Shown: positions 43,898 through 52,385 of the stretch, piece by piece
Position numbering within the stretch: the first letter of the stretch is position 1
Layout: each line of letters begins with the position of its first letter
Assembly: GCA_963839925.1 (NCBI GenBank)
Contig: CAWIWV010000002.1
Location: 248,001-312,000, forward strand
DNA from: Bog-756 sp963839925
GTDB lineage: Bacteria > Actinomycetota > Acidimicrobiia > Acidimicrobiales > RAAP-2
Length of the DNA stretch: 64,000 nt
Direction: 5' to 3'
Notes under the pieces: model-generated
Database searches by the model: none
Told to the model about the DNA's origin: nothing
What the model saw: the letters and a program-made list of their open reading frames with translations, nothing else
Position numbers and translations under genes: made by a program

Positions 43898-45772
43898 CTA
43901 CCCGTGCTCCGTGGTCTGGGTGGTCCCCTGCGATTTCCTCGCCCGGTGAGAGTGGCGGTGGTGCACCGTAATGGGAGCCTGCAGCGCATGGGTGATCAGT
44001 GATGCGTAGTAGCTGGCACCAGCAGGGTCGAGGTGCACACCGTCCGGGTAGAAGTACTGAGGGCCTGCGGCGCTGTCGGCGTACCAGTTGACCACGGTGG
44101 CATTCGGGTAGGAGCGGGCGACGCTGGCGATCGTCGCGTTCACCTGGTTCTGCCACGGTCGAGGCACCCGGGTGTTGACCAGCACGATCTTGCGCATGGG
44201 TCCGAGCGAGTTGATGAGGGTCCTCAGCTGATCGGCCGAGTAGGGACCGTTCGTCCCGAGCTCGAGGATGAGGCGGTTCCCGACCACTCCTTCCGCCTTC
44301 AGTTGAGGCACGACCTGTTGGACCTGGTAGAGCTGCTGACCGACCGCAGCATCGATCTCGATGCCGGGGAGCGCCTGCTGCAGGTACTGCGACGCGTCGA
44401 TCATGACCGAGTCGCCGATGGCGGTCACGCCCTGGCCCGCGGGCGGGGGAACCGTCGTCGTCGACACGGCAGGACCCGCCTTCTGAGTGGTGGTGGAGGT
44501 GGGTGTTCTGACATGACGAGTCGGGACGATCCTGGTGACCTGGGTTGCAGGATCTGCCTCGGCGGAGACGATGCCTACCAATCCGAGCGTGCAGAGAAGC
44601 GCATTGAAGATCACCACTCCGATCACGATCCAGCCCGCCGGTTCGAGGTGAGGGCGGGTCAAGCCGCGCTCACGGATGTTCTGCCAGAACCGGCGAAGCG
44701 CTCCATGGCGGATCGGTTGCTCGATGTAGCGCCACGACAGGGCCGCGATGATCAGGGTCGCCGCGAACTGGACGAGGGCCCTCGGTATGTTCGGCGGCGC
44801 GCCGACCGGGGTGGTCAGGACGATCACCGGGTAGTGCCAGAGGTAGATGCCGTAGGACCGTTCACCGATCCAGCGGAGCGGCTCCCAACCGAGGATCGTT
44901 CGGATCTGTGCCCCGGGGTGCACGGTGACCCCGATCAGCATGGCGGTCAGCAGGGCCAGTAGCAGGAGACCGCCCTCGTAGAGGAAGGGCTGGTTGTCGT
45001 CGACCTGCGAGAACATGGCGAAGATCGCGATGAGCGAGACCGCGCCGACACCGTTGAGGAGATAGCGGGCGTTGTTGGTGACCACCCCGATCGGCCGCGA
45101 ACGAGGCAACCACATTGCCAGTGCCGCGCCGATCAGGAGCGCGAAGGCCCTGGTGTCGGTGCCCTCGTAGACGCGGTTGGGATTTGCGCCCGGCGTGTAG
45201 AGGATGGCCATCTCGAGGGCGGAGGCCGAGGCCGCGATCAGAGTGGCGGTGATGAGTGCCCGCCGTGTGTGGAGCCAACGGAACCCGGCGAGCAACAACA
45301 ACGGCCACACGAGGTAGAACTGCTCTTCGATGGCCAGGGACCAGAGGTGGCCGAGAGGCGAGGGCGGTCCGAACTGGGCGAAGTAGTTGACGTGGTGGAA
45401 GATGAACCACCAGTTGCTCACGTAGAAGATCCCCGCCGGAAGATCACTGCGGAGCTCGGCGAGCTGGGTTCGCTGGAAGAGGGTCGCAAAGCCGACGGTG
45501 ACGAACAGCATCACGAACAGTGCGGGAAGCAGACGCCGCGCCCGGCGGATCCAGAAGGTCTTGAGACCGATCCCGCGATGGCGACCGTACTCAGCGACCA
45601 GCAGGTCGGTGATCAGGTACCCCGAGAGCACGAAGAAGACCTGCACCCCGAGGAGTCCGCCCGACGCCCAACCGAAGTTGAGGTGGAAGGCGATGACCGC
45701 AAGCACCGCGATGGCACGGATGCCGTCCAACCCCGGGAGGTAAGGGCTGGTTCCTTCGACCGGCTTAGGCAC
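43898..45772 (-). CDS. Acyltransferase 3 (OafA-like) with C-terminal SGNH domain
   Basis: 624 aa. YLPGLDGIRAIAVLAVIAFH is the acyltransferase-3 entry motif with its His, followed by about ten helices (VQVFFVLSGYLIT, LWSLAIEEQFYLVWP). The periplasmic SGNH part has GDSVMID (Ser), LELGTNGP (Gly/Asn) and DGVHLDPAG (Asp-His). Such proteins O-acetylate cell-surface glycans. GTG 45772 start. The 281-bp gap to etfA (45773-46053) holds nothing recognisable. Confidence 0.93.
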   Translation of the reverse strand: MPKPVEGTSPYLPGLDGIRAIAVLAVIAFHLNFGWASGGLLGVQVFFVLSGYLITDLLVAEYGRHRGIGLKTFWIRRARRLLPALFVMLFVTVGFATLFQRTQLAELRSDLPAGIFYVSNWWFIFHHVNYFAQFGPPSPLGHLWSLAIEEQFYLVWPLLLLAGFRWLHTRRALITATLIAASASALEMAILYTPGANPNRVYEGTDTRAFALLIGAALAMWLPRSRPIGVVTNNARYLLNGVGAVSLIAIFAMFSQVDDNQPFLYEGGLLLLALLTAMLIGVTVHPGAQIRTILGWEPLRWIGERSYGIYLWHYPVIVLTTPVGAPPNIPRALVQFAATLIIAALSWRYIEQPIRHGALRRFWQNIRERGLTRPHLEPAGWIVIGVVIFNALLCTLGLVGIVSAEADPATQVTRIVPTRHVRTPTSTTTQKAGPAVSTTTVPPPAGQGVTAIGDSVMIDASQYLQQALPGIEIDAAVGQQLYQVQQVVPQLKAEGVVGNRLILELGTNGPYSADQLRTLINSLGPMRKIVLVNTRVPRPWQNQVNATIASVARSYPNATVVNWYADSAAGPQYFYPDGVHLDPAGASYYASLITHALQAPITVHHRHSHRARKSQGTTQTTEHG

Positions 45773-46053
45773 GGTGGACCCGCATCTCCGACGCGCCCGT
45801 CAACGTCAGCCGGGGGGTGGTGACCCGGCCAGAAGTGTGCCGTCGCGCCGAAGCTCCCTCGAAACTCTCACTCTGATCAGGCAGGGAGCGGTTGCATGTG
45901 GCGTCGAGATCACTTCCCCGGGGTCGGCACGGGAGGGGAATCCCCGACCGGTATTATTGCACGCCGAGTTCGACCGACGGTGACCACCTCGCAGCACTGC
46001 GTAGCGGTTCGGCCGAGCCCTTCAGTCGGTCACCGAGGAGTGCCGTACGTTGC

Positions 46054-47025
46054 TCAACCTCGTGCCTTGATGGCCTCGATCAGCTGCGGGAGCACTTTGT
46101 GCACGTCGCCGACGATTCCGAGGTCGGCCACCGAGAAGATCGGAGCGTCCTGGTCCTTGTTGATGGCCACGATGTTCTTGGAATTCTTCATCCCCACCAG
46201 GTGCTGGGTTGCTCCGGAGATCCCGCAGGCGATGTAGACCGTCGGCTTCACCGTCTTGCCGGTCTGGCCGACCTGATGCGAGTAGGGGACCCACCCGGCG
46301 TCGACGATGGCGCGGCTCGCCCCCGCTGCACCCTTGAGCAGCGTGGCCAGCTCCTCGATGAGGACGTACTGGTCCTTCTCGCCGAGCCCGCGACCCCCGG
46401 AGACCACGACATCGGCCTCGTCGAGCTTGGGACCGACCCGCTCCTCGACGTGGTTCGCCACCACCTTGGCGCCGCCGGTCGCGCCCAGCTCGGGAGCAGG
46501 GGCCGCGGCCACCGCCGCCGGCGCCCCACCCGTTGGCTCGGCGGTGAACGACTTGGCCCGGATCACGTAGATCCCGGGTCCCTCGCCGGTGAACTTGGCG
46601 GAGGCGATCTGGCTGCCGCCGAAGATCGCGTGCTGGGTGAGCAGACCGCCGTCCTCGGCGGTGAGACCGACCACATTGGTGAGCACCGGGCGGTCGAGCT
46701 TGACCGAGAGACGGGCTGCGATGTCGCGCCCGTCATAGGTCGCCGGAAACAGGATCGCGTCAGGTGCCGCGCCTCCGGCGATCGCCGCGGCGATCGCTCC
46801 TGCGACCGGGGCGCCCGGAAGGACGCCGCCGAGGTCCCCGACATCGTGGACAGTGGTCGCCCCGTACTCGCCCAGGGTGCCCGCCACAGCGGCGGTGCCG
46901 TCGCCCCAGGCAACTGCCTCCACCGTGCCGGCGAGCGAGCGGGCCTGGGTGAGCAGTTCGAGCGAGGTGGTGATGGGGGCCCCGTCTGCCACTTCGGCGA
47001 GGACCCAGATCTTGTCGACTGACAT
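46054..47025 (-). CDS. etfA: Electron transfer flavoprotein alpha subunit
   Basis: 323 aa. The FAD-binding C-terminal block (VVSGGRGLG, DAGWVPYSHQVGQTGKTV, YIACGISGATQH, NKDQDAPIF) is complete. It forms the ETF heterodimer with EtfB and passes electrons from acyl-CoA dehydrogenases to the quinone pool. It lies 25 bp behind etfB. Confidence 0.96.
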   Translation of the reverse strand: MSVDKIWVLAEVADGAPITTSLELLTQARSLAGTVEAVAWGDGTAAVAGTLGEYGATTVHDVGDLGGVLPGAPVAGAIAAAIAGGAAPDAILFPATYDGRDIAARLSVKLDRPVLTNVVGLTAEDGGLLTQHAIFGGSQIASAKFTGEGPGIYVIRAKSFTAEPTGGAPAAVAAAPAPELGATGGAKVVANHVEERVGPKLDEADVVVSGGRGLGEKDQYVLIEELATLLKGAAGASRAIVDAGWVPYSHQVGQTGKTVKPTVYIACGISGATQHLVGMKNSKNIVAINKDQDAPIFSVADLGIVGDVHKVLPQLIEAIKARG

Positions 47026-47050
47026 GTGTGCTTGTTCTCCTACCCGATCC

Positions 47051-47830
47051 CTAGAGGACCTTCAGTTGCTCGAGGAACTCGATGACCCGCTGGAAGCCCT
47101 CGCCTTCGTCGACGACGATCTCGCCGGCAGCACGGGCTTCGGCGTCGGCCACCTGGGTGATCTCCTGACGTGCGCCGGCGGCACCGACCACTCCGGCGTC
47201 GAGCCCGAGGTCGGCGACGGTCAGGGTGTCCACCGGCTTGGACTTGGCCGCCATGATCCCCTTGAATGAGGGATACCGGGGTTCGACGACTCCTGCGGTC
47301 ACGGTGACGACGGCCGGCAACGGGCTCACCACTTCGTCGTATCCCGCCTCGGTCTGGCGCTCAACGGTCACCGAGTCACCGGTGACCTCGACCTTCTTGG
47401 CAAAGGTCACCGACGGCAGGTCCAACAGCTCTGCGATCTGGACCGGGGTGGTCCCGGTGTACCCGTCGGTGGACTCGGTGGCGGCCAGGATCAGATCGGG
47501 CTCGGCCCGCTTGATGGCGGCGGCAAGGACCTTCGCTGTTCCGAGCGCGTCGGTGCCGGCCAGGGAGTCGTCGCTCACCAGGATCGCCTTTGCCGCTCCC
47601 ATGGCCAGGGCGGTGCGCAGTCCCGAGGTCTCCCCGTTGGGGGCCATCGAGACCAGGGTCACCTCGCCGCCGCCTGCGGCGTCGACCAGCTGGAGGCCCA
47701 TCTCCACCCCGTAGGAGTCCGAGTCGTCCAGGATGAGCTTTCCCTCACGGACAAGGTTCTTCGTACCCGGATCGAGGGCCGGAGGTGCGGCCGGATCCGG
47801 GATCTGCTTGACGCATACAACGACGTTCAT
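47051..47830 (-). CDS. etfB: Electron transfer flavoprotein beta subunit
   Basis: 259 aa. VVCVKQIPDP at the N-terminus, DSYGVEMGLQL, ATESTDGYTGTTPVQIAELL and VTVTAGVVEPRYPSFKGIM are EtfB hallmarks, including the AMP-binding region. First gene of etfBA. Confidence 0.96.
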   Translation of the reverse strand: MNVVVCVKQIPDPAAPPALDPGTKNLVREGKLILDDSDSYGVEMGLQLVDAAGGGEVTLVSMAPNGETSGLRTALAMGAAKAILVSDDSLAGTDALGTAKVLAAAIKRAEPDLILAATESTDGYTGTTPVQIAELLDLPSVTFAKKVEVTGDSVTVERQTEAGYDEVVSPLPAVVTVTAGVVEPRYPSFKGIMAAKSKPVDTLTVADLGLDAGVVGAAGARQEITQVADAEARAAGEIVVDEGEGFQRVIEFLEQLKVL

Positions 47831-47917
47831 GGCGCTGCATTGTTGTTGAAATCTGGCCTCCGGACCAATCCGGCCACCTTCCGTGCGTCATTTCCTGGTC
47901 AGCAGGCATCCCCAGCG

Positions 47918-48643
47918 TCAGACCCGGTCGATCACCGCCAGGGCCGAGGTCACGTCGTCGGTGATCACCGCGTCGACCCCCGCCGACACCATGCCCAAGA
48001 GATCGCTTCGAGCGTTCACCGTCCAGGCCGCGACCGACAGCCCGGCCTGATGTGCCTCCTCGACCAGGGCGTCGTCGACCAGATCGACATGTGGGTGGAC
48101 CGCCCTGCACCCCCGGCGGATGGCGGCACTGACGACACGGACCGGCTCGGGGGCCTGCTCATCCGTGCCGCCGCGGTGGGCGACGAGAAGCAGGCCGGTG
48201 ACCAGGTCGGCGGAGGTCTCGCGGACTGCCTCGAGGGCCCCGGGCCAGAACGAGGAGACCACCACCTCCGACGCCCGCCCGGCACCGGTGACCAGGGCGG
48301 CAACTTCGCGTGCCACCCGCTCGGTGGGATCGAAGCCGGGTTCGTTCGGAAGGTTCTTGATCTCGACATTGACGGTCAGCCCTTCGAGGGCCTCGAGCAC
48401 CTCGGGGAGCAGCGGGACGTACTCGGGAAGCTCGGACGTGGTGAGCTCGCAGATCGCGCCGATCCGTTGGATGTTGGCGTCGTGATGGACGGCCAACCCG
48501 CCGTCGGCGGTCATCCGGACGTCGAGTTCGACCCCGTCGGCACCCAGTTCACGCGCGCGCAGGAAGGCTGCGACCGTGTTCTCGGGCACGCCGTTGGACG
48601 GATCGGGGCTCCCCCGGTGAGCCTGCACCGCCGTCGATCCCAT
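47918..48643 (-). CDS. Glycerophosphodiester phosphodiesterase
   Basis: 241 aa TIM-barrel enzyme. AHRGSPDPSNGVPENTVAAF with catalytic His, GVELDVRMTADGGLAVHHDA with the metal acids and second His, and VEIKN complete the GDPD set. No signal peptide, so cytoplasmic. ATG 48643 is 7 nt from TAAGAT, the leaderless pattern. Divergent from whiB. Confidence 0.93.
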   Translation of the reverse strand: MGSTAVQAHRGSPDPSNGVPENTVAAFLRARELGADGVELDVRMTADGGLAVHHDANIQRIGAICELTTSELPEYVPLLPEVLEALEGLTVNVEIKNLPNEPGFDPTERVAREVAALVTGAGRASEVVVSSFWPGALEAVRETSADLVTGLLLVAHRGGTDEQAPEPVRVVSAAIRRGCRAVHPHVDLVDDALVEEAHQAGLSVAAWTVNARSDLLGMVSAGVDAVITDDVTSALAVIDRV

Positions 48644-48650
48644 CGCCTGG

Positions 48651-48656
48651 ATCTTA
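48651..48656 (-). promoter_or_regulatory. Leaderless-type -10 box for the glycerophosphodiesterase
   Basis: TAAGAT 7 nt before ATG 48643. Confidence 0.4.
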
Positions 48657-48776
48657 GATTCCTGCTCGGGGCCCGCTTCGTCCCTGGTCGGAGCGGGCGC
48701 GCCGCTTGTCGGGGAAGACACGCACCGCTGCGCCGACGGCAGCTTCACCGATCGGTCACAGAGAGAGAAGAACTTC

Positions 48777-48805
48777 TTGCAACAAGGGAAACCGATCGTT
48801 ACGCT
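48777..48805 (+). promoter_or_regulatory. Candidate whiB promoter
   Basis: TTGCAA (48777-48782), 17-bp spacer and TACGCT (48800-48805). Transcription would start near 48812 and give a leader of about 90 nt containing the CRP-type site. Confidence 0.45.
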
Positions 48806-48850
48806 ACTGAACGAACCCTGAACGGACGGTGACTTTTTGGCACCGAGCCA

Positions 48851-48866
48851 TGTGAAAGAGATCACA
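48851..48866. promoter_or_regulatory. Perfect CRP-type binding site upstream of whiB
   Basis: TGTGA-AAGAGA-TCACA matches the CRP/GlxR consensus TGTGA-N6-TCACA at every defined position. It lies 37 bp before the whiB start. In mycobacteria whiB1 is controlled by cAMP-CRP, so the same link is inferred here. Confidence 0.7.
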
Positions 48867-48903
48867 AACAGCGAGACTCGGGAACGGGAGCGGAGGAAAC
48901 ATC

Positions 48904-49194
48904 GTGGCCCTTATGTGGAACCGAACAGTCGAATGGGACGACAACGACTGGAGGCAGGTCGCAGCCTGCCGAAGCACCGAGCCTGATCTCTTCTTTCCCA
49001 TCGGATCGACCGGTCCGGCCGTCGATCAGATCGAGGCGGCGAAGCGGATCTGTAGCGGATGCGAGGCGGTCGAACCCTGTCTCGACTTTGCGCTGGCCAC
49101 TAATCAGGAGTCGGGGGTCTGGGGGGGCCGATCCGAGGAGGAGCGCCGCAAGCTGCGCAAGGTCTGGTTGGCAGCTCGGAGGCGGGCCTCCTGA
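48904..49194 (+). CDS. WhiB-family iron-sulfur regulator (WhiB1/2-like)
   Basis: 96 aa. Four cluster Cys: AACRSTEPDLFF, then RICSGCEAVEPC (C-x2-C-x5-C), followed by the GVWGG turn and a basic tail RSEEERRKLRK. GTG 48904 has GGAGG 7 nt upstream. Next to it on the other strand is the pdtaS-type kinase, the same pairing as whiB1-pdtaS (Rv3219-Rv3220c) in Mycobacterium. Nitric oxide- or oxygen-sensitive regulation is known for the family. Confidence 0.95.
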   Translation: MALMWNRTVEWDDNDWRQVAACRSTEPDLFFPIGSTGPAVDQIEAAKRICSGCEAVEPCLDFALATNQESGVWGGRSEEERRKLRKVWLAARRRAS

Positions 49195-49209
49195 TCGAGG
49201 CCAACCCGA

Positions 49210-49228
49210 TCGAGGCGGAGCGCCTCGA
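49210..49228. terminator. Bidirectional hairpin between whiB and pdtaS
   Basis: TCGAGGCG-GAG-CGCCTCGA is a perfect 8-bp stem filling the gap just before the pdtaS stop (49229-49231). Confidence 0.6.
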
Positions 49229-50779
49229 CTACAGACCGACCCGCTGAATCTCCGGCGCGGGCAGCTCGAGGGTCACCACCGTGCCCGGCTCCCCCGGATG
49301 CAGCTTGCTCCGGCTGCACATCGTGATGGTCCCGTCCAACTGACTGCGGACCAGGTCCCGAACGATCGACAGACCGAGGCTGTCGGAGGCATCGATGTCG
49401 AAGTTCTCCGGTAGACCCGACCCGTCGTCGATGACTTCGATCAACAACTTGTCGAGGTCGTTCGCCAGATGGACTCGGATGCGGCCGACCGTCTGCTGAG
49501 CCGCCTGCTCCGTTGCGCCGTCGCTTCCGTCCTCCGCCTCGAACTCGAGGAAGGCGTGCTCGACCGCATTCTGGAGGAGCTCGGCCAGCACCACCGCCAA
49601 CGGTGTCGCCACCTCGGCGGGGACCTCCCCGAGGCCGCCGACCACCTCGAAGCTCACTCGGCGTGAGAGAACGACCGAATCCTCGGCCATCCGGATCAGT
49701 GAGGTCACGATCTCCTCGAAGGGGACCTGATCGCCCGGCTCACGGGAGAGGATCTCGTGCACGATGGCGATGGAGCGCACACGGCGCTCGGCCTCGAAGA
49801 GGGCCACCCTCCCCCCACCTGGCGGCAACCTGCGCGCTTGCAGCCGCAGCAGTGCCGAGATGGTCTGAAGGTTGTTCTTGACCCGATGGTGCACCTCGCG
49901 GATGGCGGCGTCCTTGGAGAGAAGCAGTCGATCCAGCCGACGCACGTCGGTGACGTCTCGGAGAAGGACCAGACAGCCCGTCGCAATGTCATCTGCAAGC
50001 AGCGGGATGCAATGCAACAGCACCGTCACGTCGGGACGGCGTTCGACCTCCTCCACGATGGGCAGGGCCGAGGCCAGGGCATACTCGATTGCAGACTCCT
50101 CGATGCCCAGATCGGTCAGCCGACGGCCCTCGATCTGCGAGTACACCCCCATCCGGTGCAGTGCGTTGGTGGCGTTGGGCGAGGCGAACCGCACCCGCCC
50201 CTCTTCGTCGACCAGCACGACACCGTCACCGACCCGGGGAGCCTCTTCGGCGGCCACCTCCTCGCTCGGAAACGGGAAGCTCGACTCTGCCACCATCACC
50301 GCGAATCGCTCGAACACATCGCGGTAGGTCCGTTCGAGATGGCCGGGCCGCCGACCCGCTCCGGCAGAGAAGCGGACCAGCACTGCCACCACGACGTCCT
50401 CGCAGCGCACCGGGGTGCAGTGGATCCGAACCGACTCGCTCTCCGGATCGAGTGTCACCTCGCCTCTGGTCACTTCGCCCGACTCGAAGGTGACGACGGC
50501 TTCGGGCCACCGGTCAGCTCCGACACTTTCGCCAACCAGGTCCTCCTGGATGACCGTCGCCGCATTGTTGGGGCGCATCTGCCCGAGGATCAGCATCTCG
50601 CTCTCGTCACCGGAACGGTCCCGAGCCTGAGCCGCAACCGGGGCCAGAAGCACCAGGTCGGAGAAGGAGAGGTCGGCGAGGATCCCCCAGGTGCCGATGA
50701 GGCGTTGGAGATGGCCCAGTTGGATGTCGTCGAGGTCGGTGCGCTCGAATGCCAGTTCTGCGGGAGTCGCCACGCTCAT
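49229..50779 (-). CDS. pdtaS: Sensor histidine kinase, PdtaS-like (GAF-PAS-HisKA_2)
   Basis: 516 aa, soluble. Residues 1-150 are the GAF-like N-terminal domain, about 175-295 a PAS domain (VLVDEEGRVRFASPNA), and then the dimerisation helix with phospho-His EVHHRVKNNLQTISALLRLQ. The ATPase has N-box LLQNAVEHAF and G1 DDGSGLPENF. In mycobacteria PdtaS signals to the RNA-binding regulator PdtaR; no such regulator is in this window. The start overlaps the PHP stop (ATGA). Confidence 0.93.
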   Translation of the reverse strand: MSVATPAELAFERTDLDDIQLGHLQRLIGTWGILADLSFSDLVLLAPVAAQARDRSGDESEMLILGQMRPNNAATVIQEDLVGESVGADRWPEAVVTFESGEVTRGEVTLDPESESVRIHCTPVRCEDVVVAVLVRFSAGAGRRPGHLERTYRDVFERFAVMVAESSFPFPSEEVAAEEAPRVGDGVVLVDEEGRVRFASPNATNALHRMGVYSQIEGRRLTDLGIEESAIEYALASALPIVEEVERRPDVTVLLHCIPLLADDIATGCLVLLRDVTDVRRLDRLLLSKDAAIREVHHRVKNNLQTISALLRLQARRLPPGGGRVALFEAERRVRSIAIVHEILSREPGDQVPFEEIVTSLIRMAEDSVVLSRRVSFEVVGGLGEVPAEVATPLAVVLAELLQNAVEHAFLEFEAEDGSDGATEQAAQQTVGRIRVHLANDLDKLLIEVIDDGSGLPENFDIDASDSLGLSIVRDLVRSQLDGTITMCSRSKLHPGEPGTVVTLELPAPEIQRVGL

Positions 50780-51693
50780 CCCCCGTCTTGGTGGTCGGCT
50801 TGCCGATCTCGAAGGTCTACTCGTGGGGCGACCGGGACCTCGTAGGGGTGACGGTCGTGGAACCCGTGCAGACGGGTGACACCCGCACCGCGGAGGAGGT
50901 CCGCCATGTCGTTCGCCCGGTCCGCCACGTCGGGCAGACCATGTGCGTCCGACGCGGTGGTCAGCGGGACTCCCCGCTCGACGAACCGCTTGAGCAGCGG
51001 AGGTGCGGGGTACTCCTCTCCGACCGGTTTGCGCCAGCCAGCCGACGAGAGCTCAGCCGCCATCCCCGACGACACCGCCGCCTCGGTGATCCGGTCGTAG
51101 AACTCGTCGGGCACCGCCGGCACCAACCCCGCGACCTTCACCAGGTCGGGATGGGCGAAGACGTCGCACACCCCCGAAGCCCCCAGCTCCTCCATCGCCC
51201 GGGTGTACTCGTCCCACACCGCGTCGATGTCCCGGACCTCCCACTCGGCCATCACTTGGGGATCGTTGAGCACGTCGAACCGCCAAGCTCCCAGCCAGTG
51301 GACCGACCCGAGCAGGACGTCGAACGGATAACCGTCCAACAGCCGCTCCACTTGGTCCATCCGCCCCTCGTAGTAGTCGACCTCGAGTCCGAGGACGACC
51401 GGGAAGCCTTCCTTCTTCACCGCCTCGACCACCTCCACATAGGCGTCGAGGTCCACCCGTGCGTGATGGTCCCAGTAGGCGGCCATGCCCGGCCGTAGTG
51501 CCTCTCCGGGGAGGTCGTTCCAGAAGCCACCCAAAAGATCCTTGGCTTGGGTGAACCGGAAGAGATGTTCGGTCACCGCGATCTCGGTGACTCCGGCCTC
51601 CACCGCCCGCTCGCAGTACGCGGCGACCTGCTCGGCGCTGGTCTCTGCGTCGCTCTGGGAGTGCGGCCACAGATGGAGGTGGTAGTCGAGCAC
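50776..51693 (-). CDS. PHP-domain phosphoesterase (histidinol-phosphatase-like)
   Basis: 305 aa. Metal motifs DYHLHLWPHS, TEHLFRF, GLEVDY, GSVHWL, AHPDL and SDAHGL are all in order, as in HisK-type histidinol phosphatases. No his genes are nearby, so another phosphate ester may be the substrate. Upstream partner of pdtaS. GTG start at 51693. Confidence 0.9.
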   Translation of the reverse strand: MLDYHLHLWPHSQSDAETSAEQVAAYCERAVEAGVTEIAVTEHLFRFTQAKDLLGGFWNDLPGEALRPGMAAYWDHHARVDLDAYVEVVEAVKKEGFPVVLGLEVDYYEGRMDQVERLLDGYPFDVLLGSVHWLGAWRFDVLNDPQVMAEWEVRDIDAVWDEYTRAMEELGASGVCDVFAHPDLVKVAGLVPAVPDEFYDRITEAAVSSGMAAELSSAGWRKPVGEEYPAPPLLKRFVERGVPLTTASDAHGLPDVADRANDMADLLRGAGVTRLHGFHDRHPYEVPVAPRVDLRDRQADHQDGG

Positions 51694-51710
51694 GCTTGAA
51701 GCCTGTCGCC

Positions 51711-52351
51711 CTACGCCCGACGGATGAGGGTGACCCCGTCCCGCACGGTGGTCTGGACGACCACCACCCGTGGGTCTGTGGCCAGGGAGTCGTTGAACGC
51801 CCGAAGTGCCGCCGTGTTCTCGTTGGAGTCAGCCGGATCGAGGACCAGCCCCTTCCACAGGGTGTTGTCGGCGACGATCAGCCCCCGCGGCGCCAGCTTG
51901 GGAAGGACCGCCTCGAAATAGGCCGGGTAGGCCGGCTTGTCGGCGTCGATGAACACCAGGTCGAACGGGCCATCGAGTCCGGCGACGGTGTCTGCGGCCG
52001 GTCCGACCTTCACCTCGATGCGATCGGCGTACGGGCTCTTGGCGATGTGCCGCCCGCGAACTCGGCGTGGACCGGCGAGATCTCGCAGCTGACGATCCGC
52101 CCGCCCGGGGCGAGCCCTGCCGCCATGGCGATCGACGAGTACCCCCCGAACGTCCCGATTTCGAGGACCGAGGTGGCACCGAGGGCGAAGACGAGCATCT
52201 CGAGGTAGCGGCCCTCGAGGCGGCCGACCATCATCCCCGGCGACTCGAGCGTCTCGTACAGCTCGGCGGCCAACTCCTCCAGGTATTGGGGAGGGGCGGT
52301 CGTGTGCTCGGTTGCGTACGCTTCGACTGCGGGATCGACGATGTCGGCCAT
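51711..52351 (-). pseudogene. Frameshifted class I O-methyltransferase (caffeoyl-CoA OMT family)
   Basis: The N-terminal part (YLEMLVFALGATSVLEIGTF, GGYSSIAMA) reads to SPVHAEFA. The C-terminal part (KSPYADRIEVKVGPAADT, LVFIDADKPAYPAYFE, LPKLAPRGLIVADNTLW) is in another frame. One base is missing near 52051-52058 (GCGGGCGG on the coding strand); adding it gives a normal 213-aa OMT with SAM motif and metal Asp. It is a sequencing indel or a recent mutation. ATG 52351 is 6 nt from TACGAT. Confidence 0.85.
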
Positions 52352-52357
52352 GACTAG

Positions 52358-52363
52358 ATCGTA
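52358..52363 (-). promoter_or_regulatory. Leaderless-type -10 box for the O-methyltransferase
   Basis: TACGAT 6 nt before ATG 52351. Confidence 0.4.
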
Positions 52364-52385
52364 AGCCACCCGCGCGAGGGCTCCG

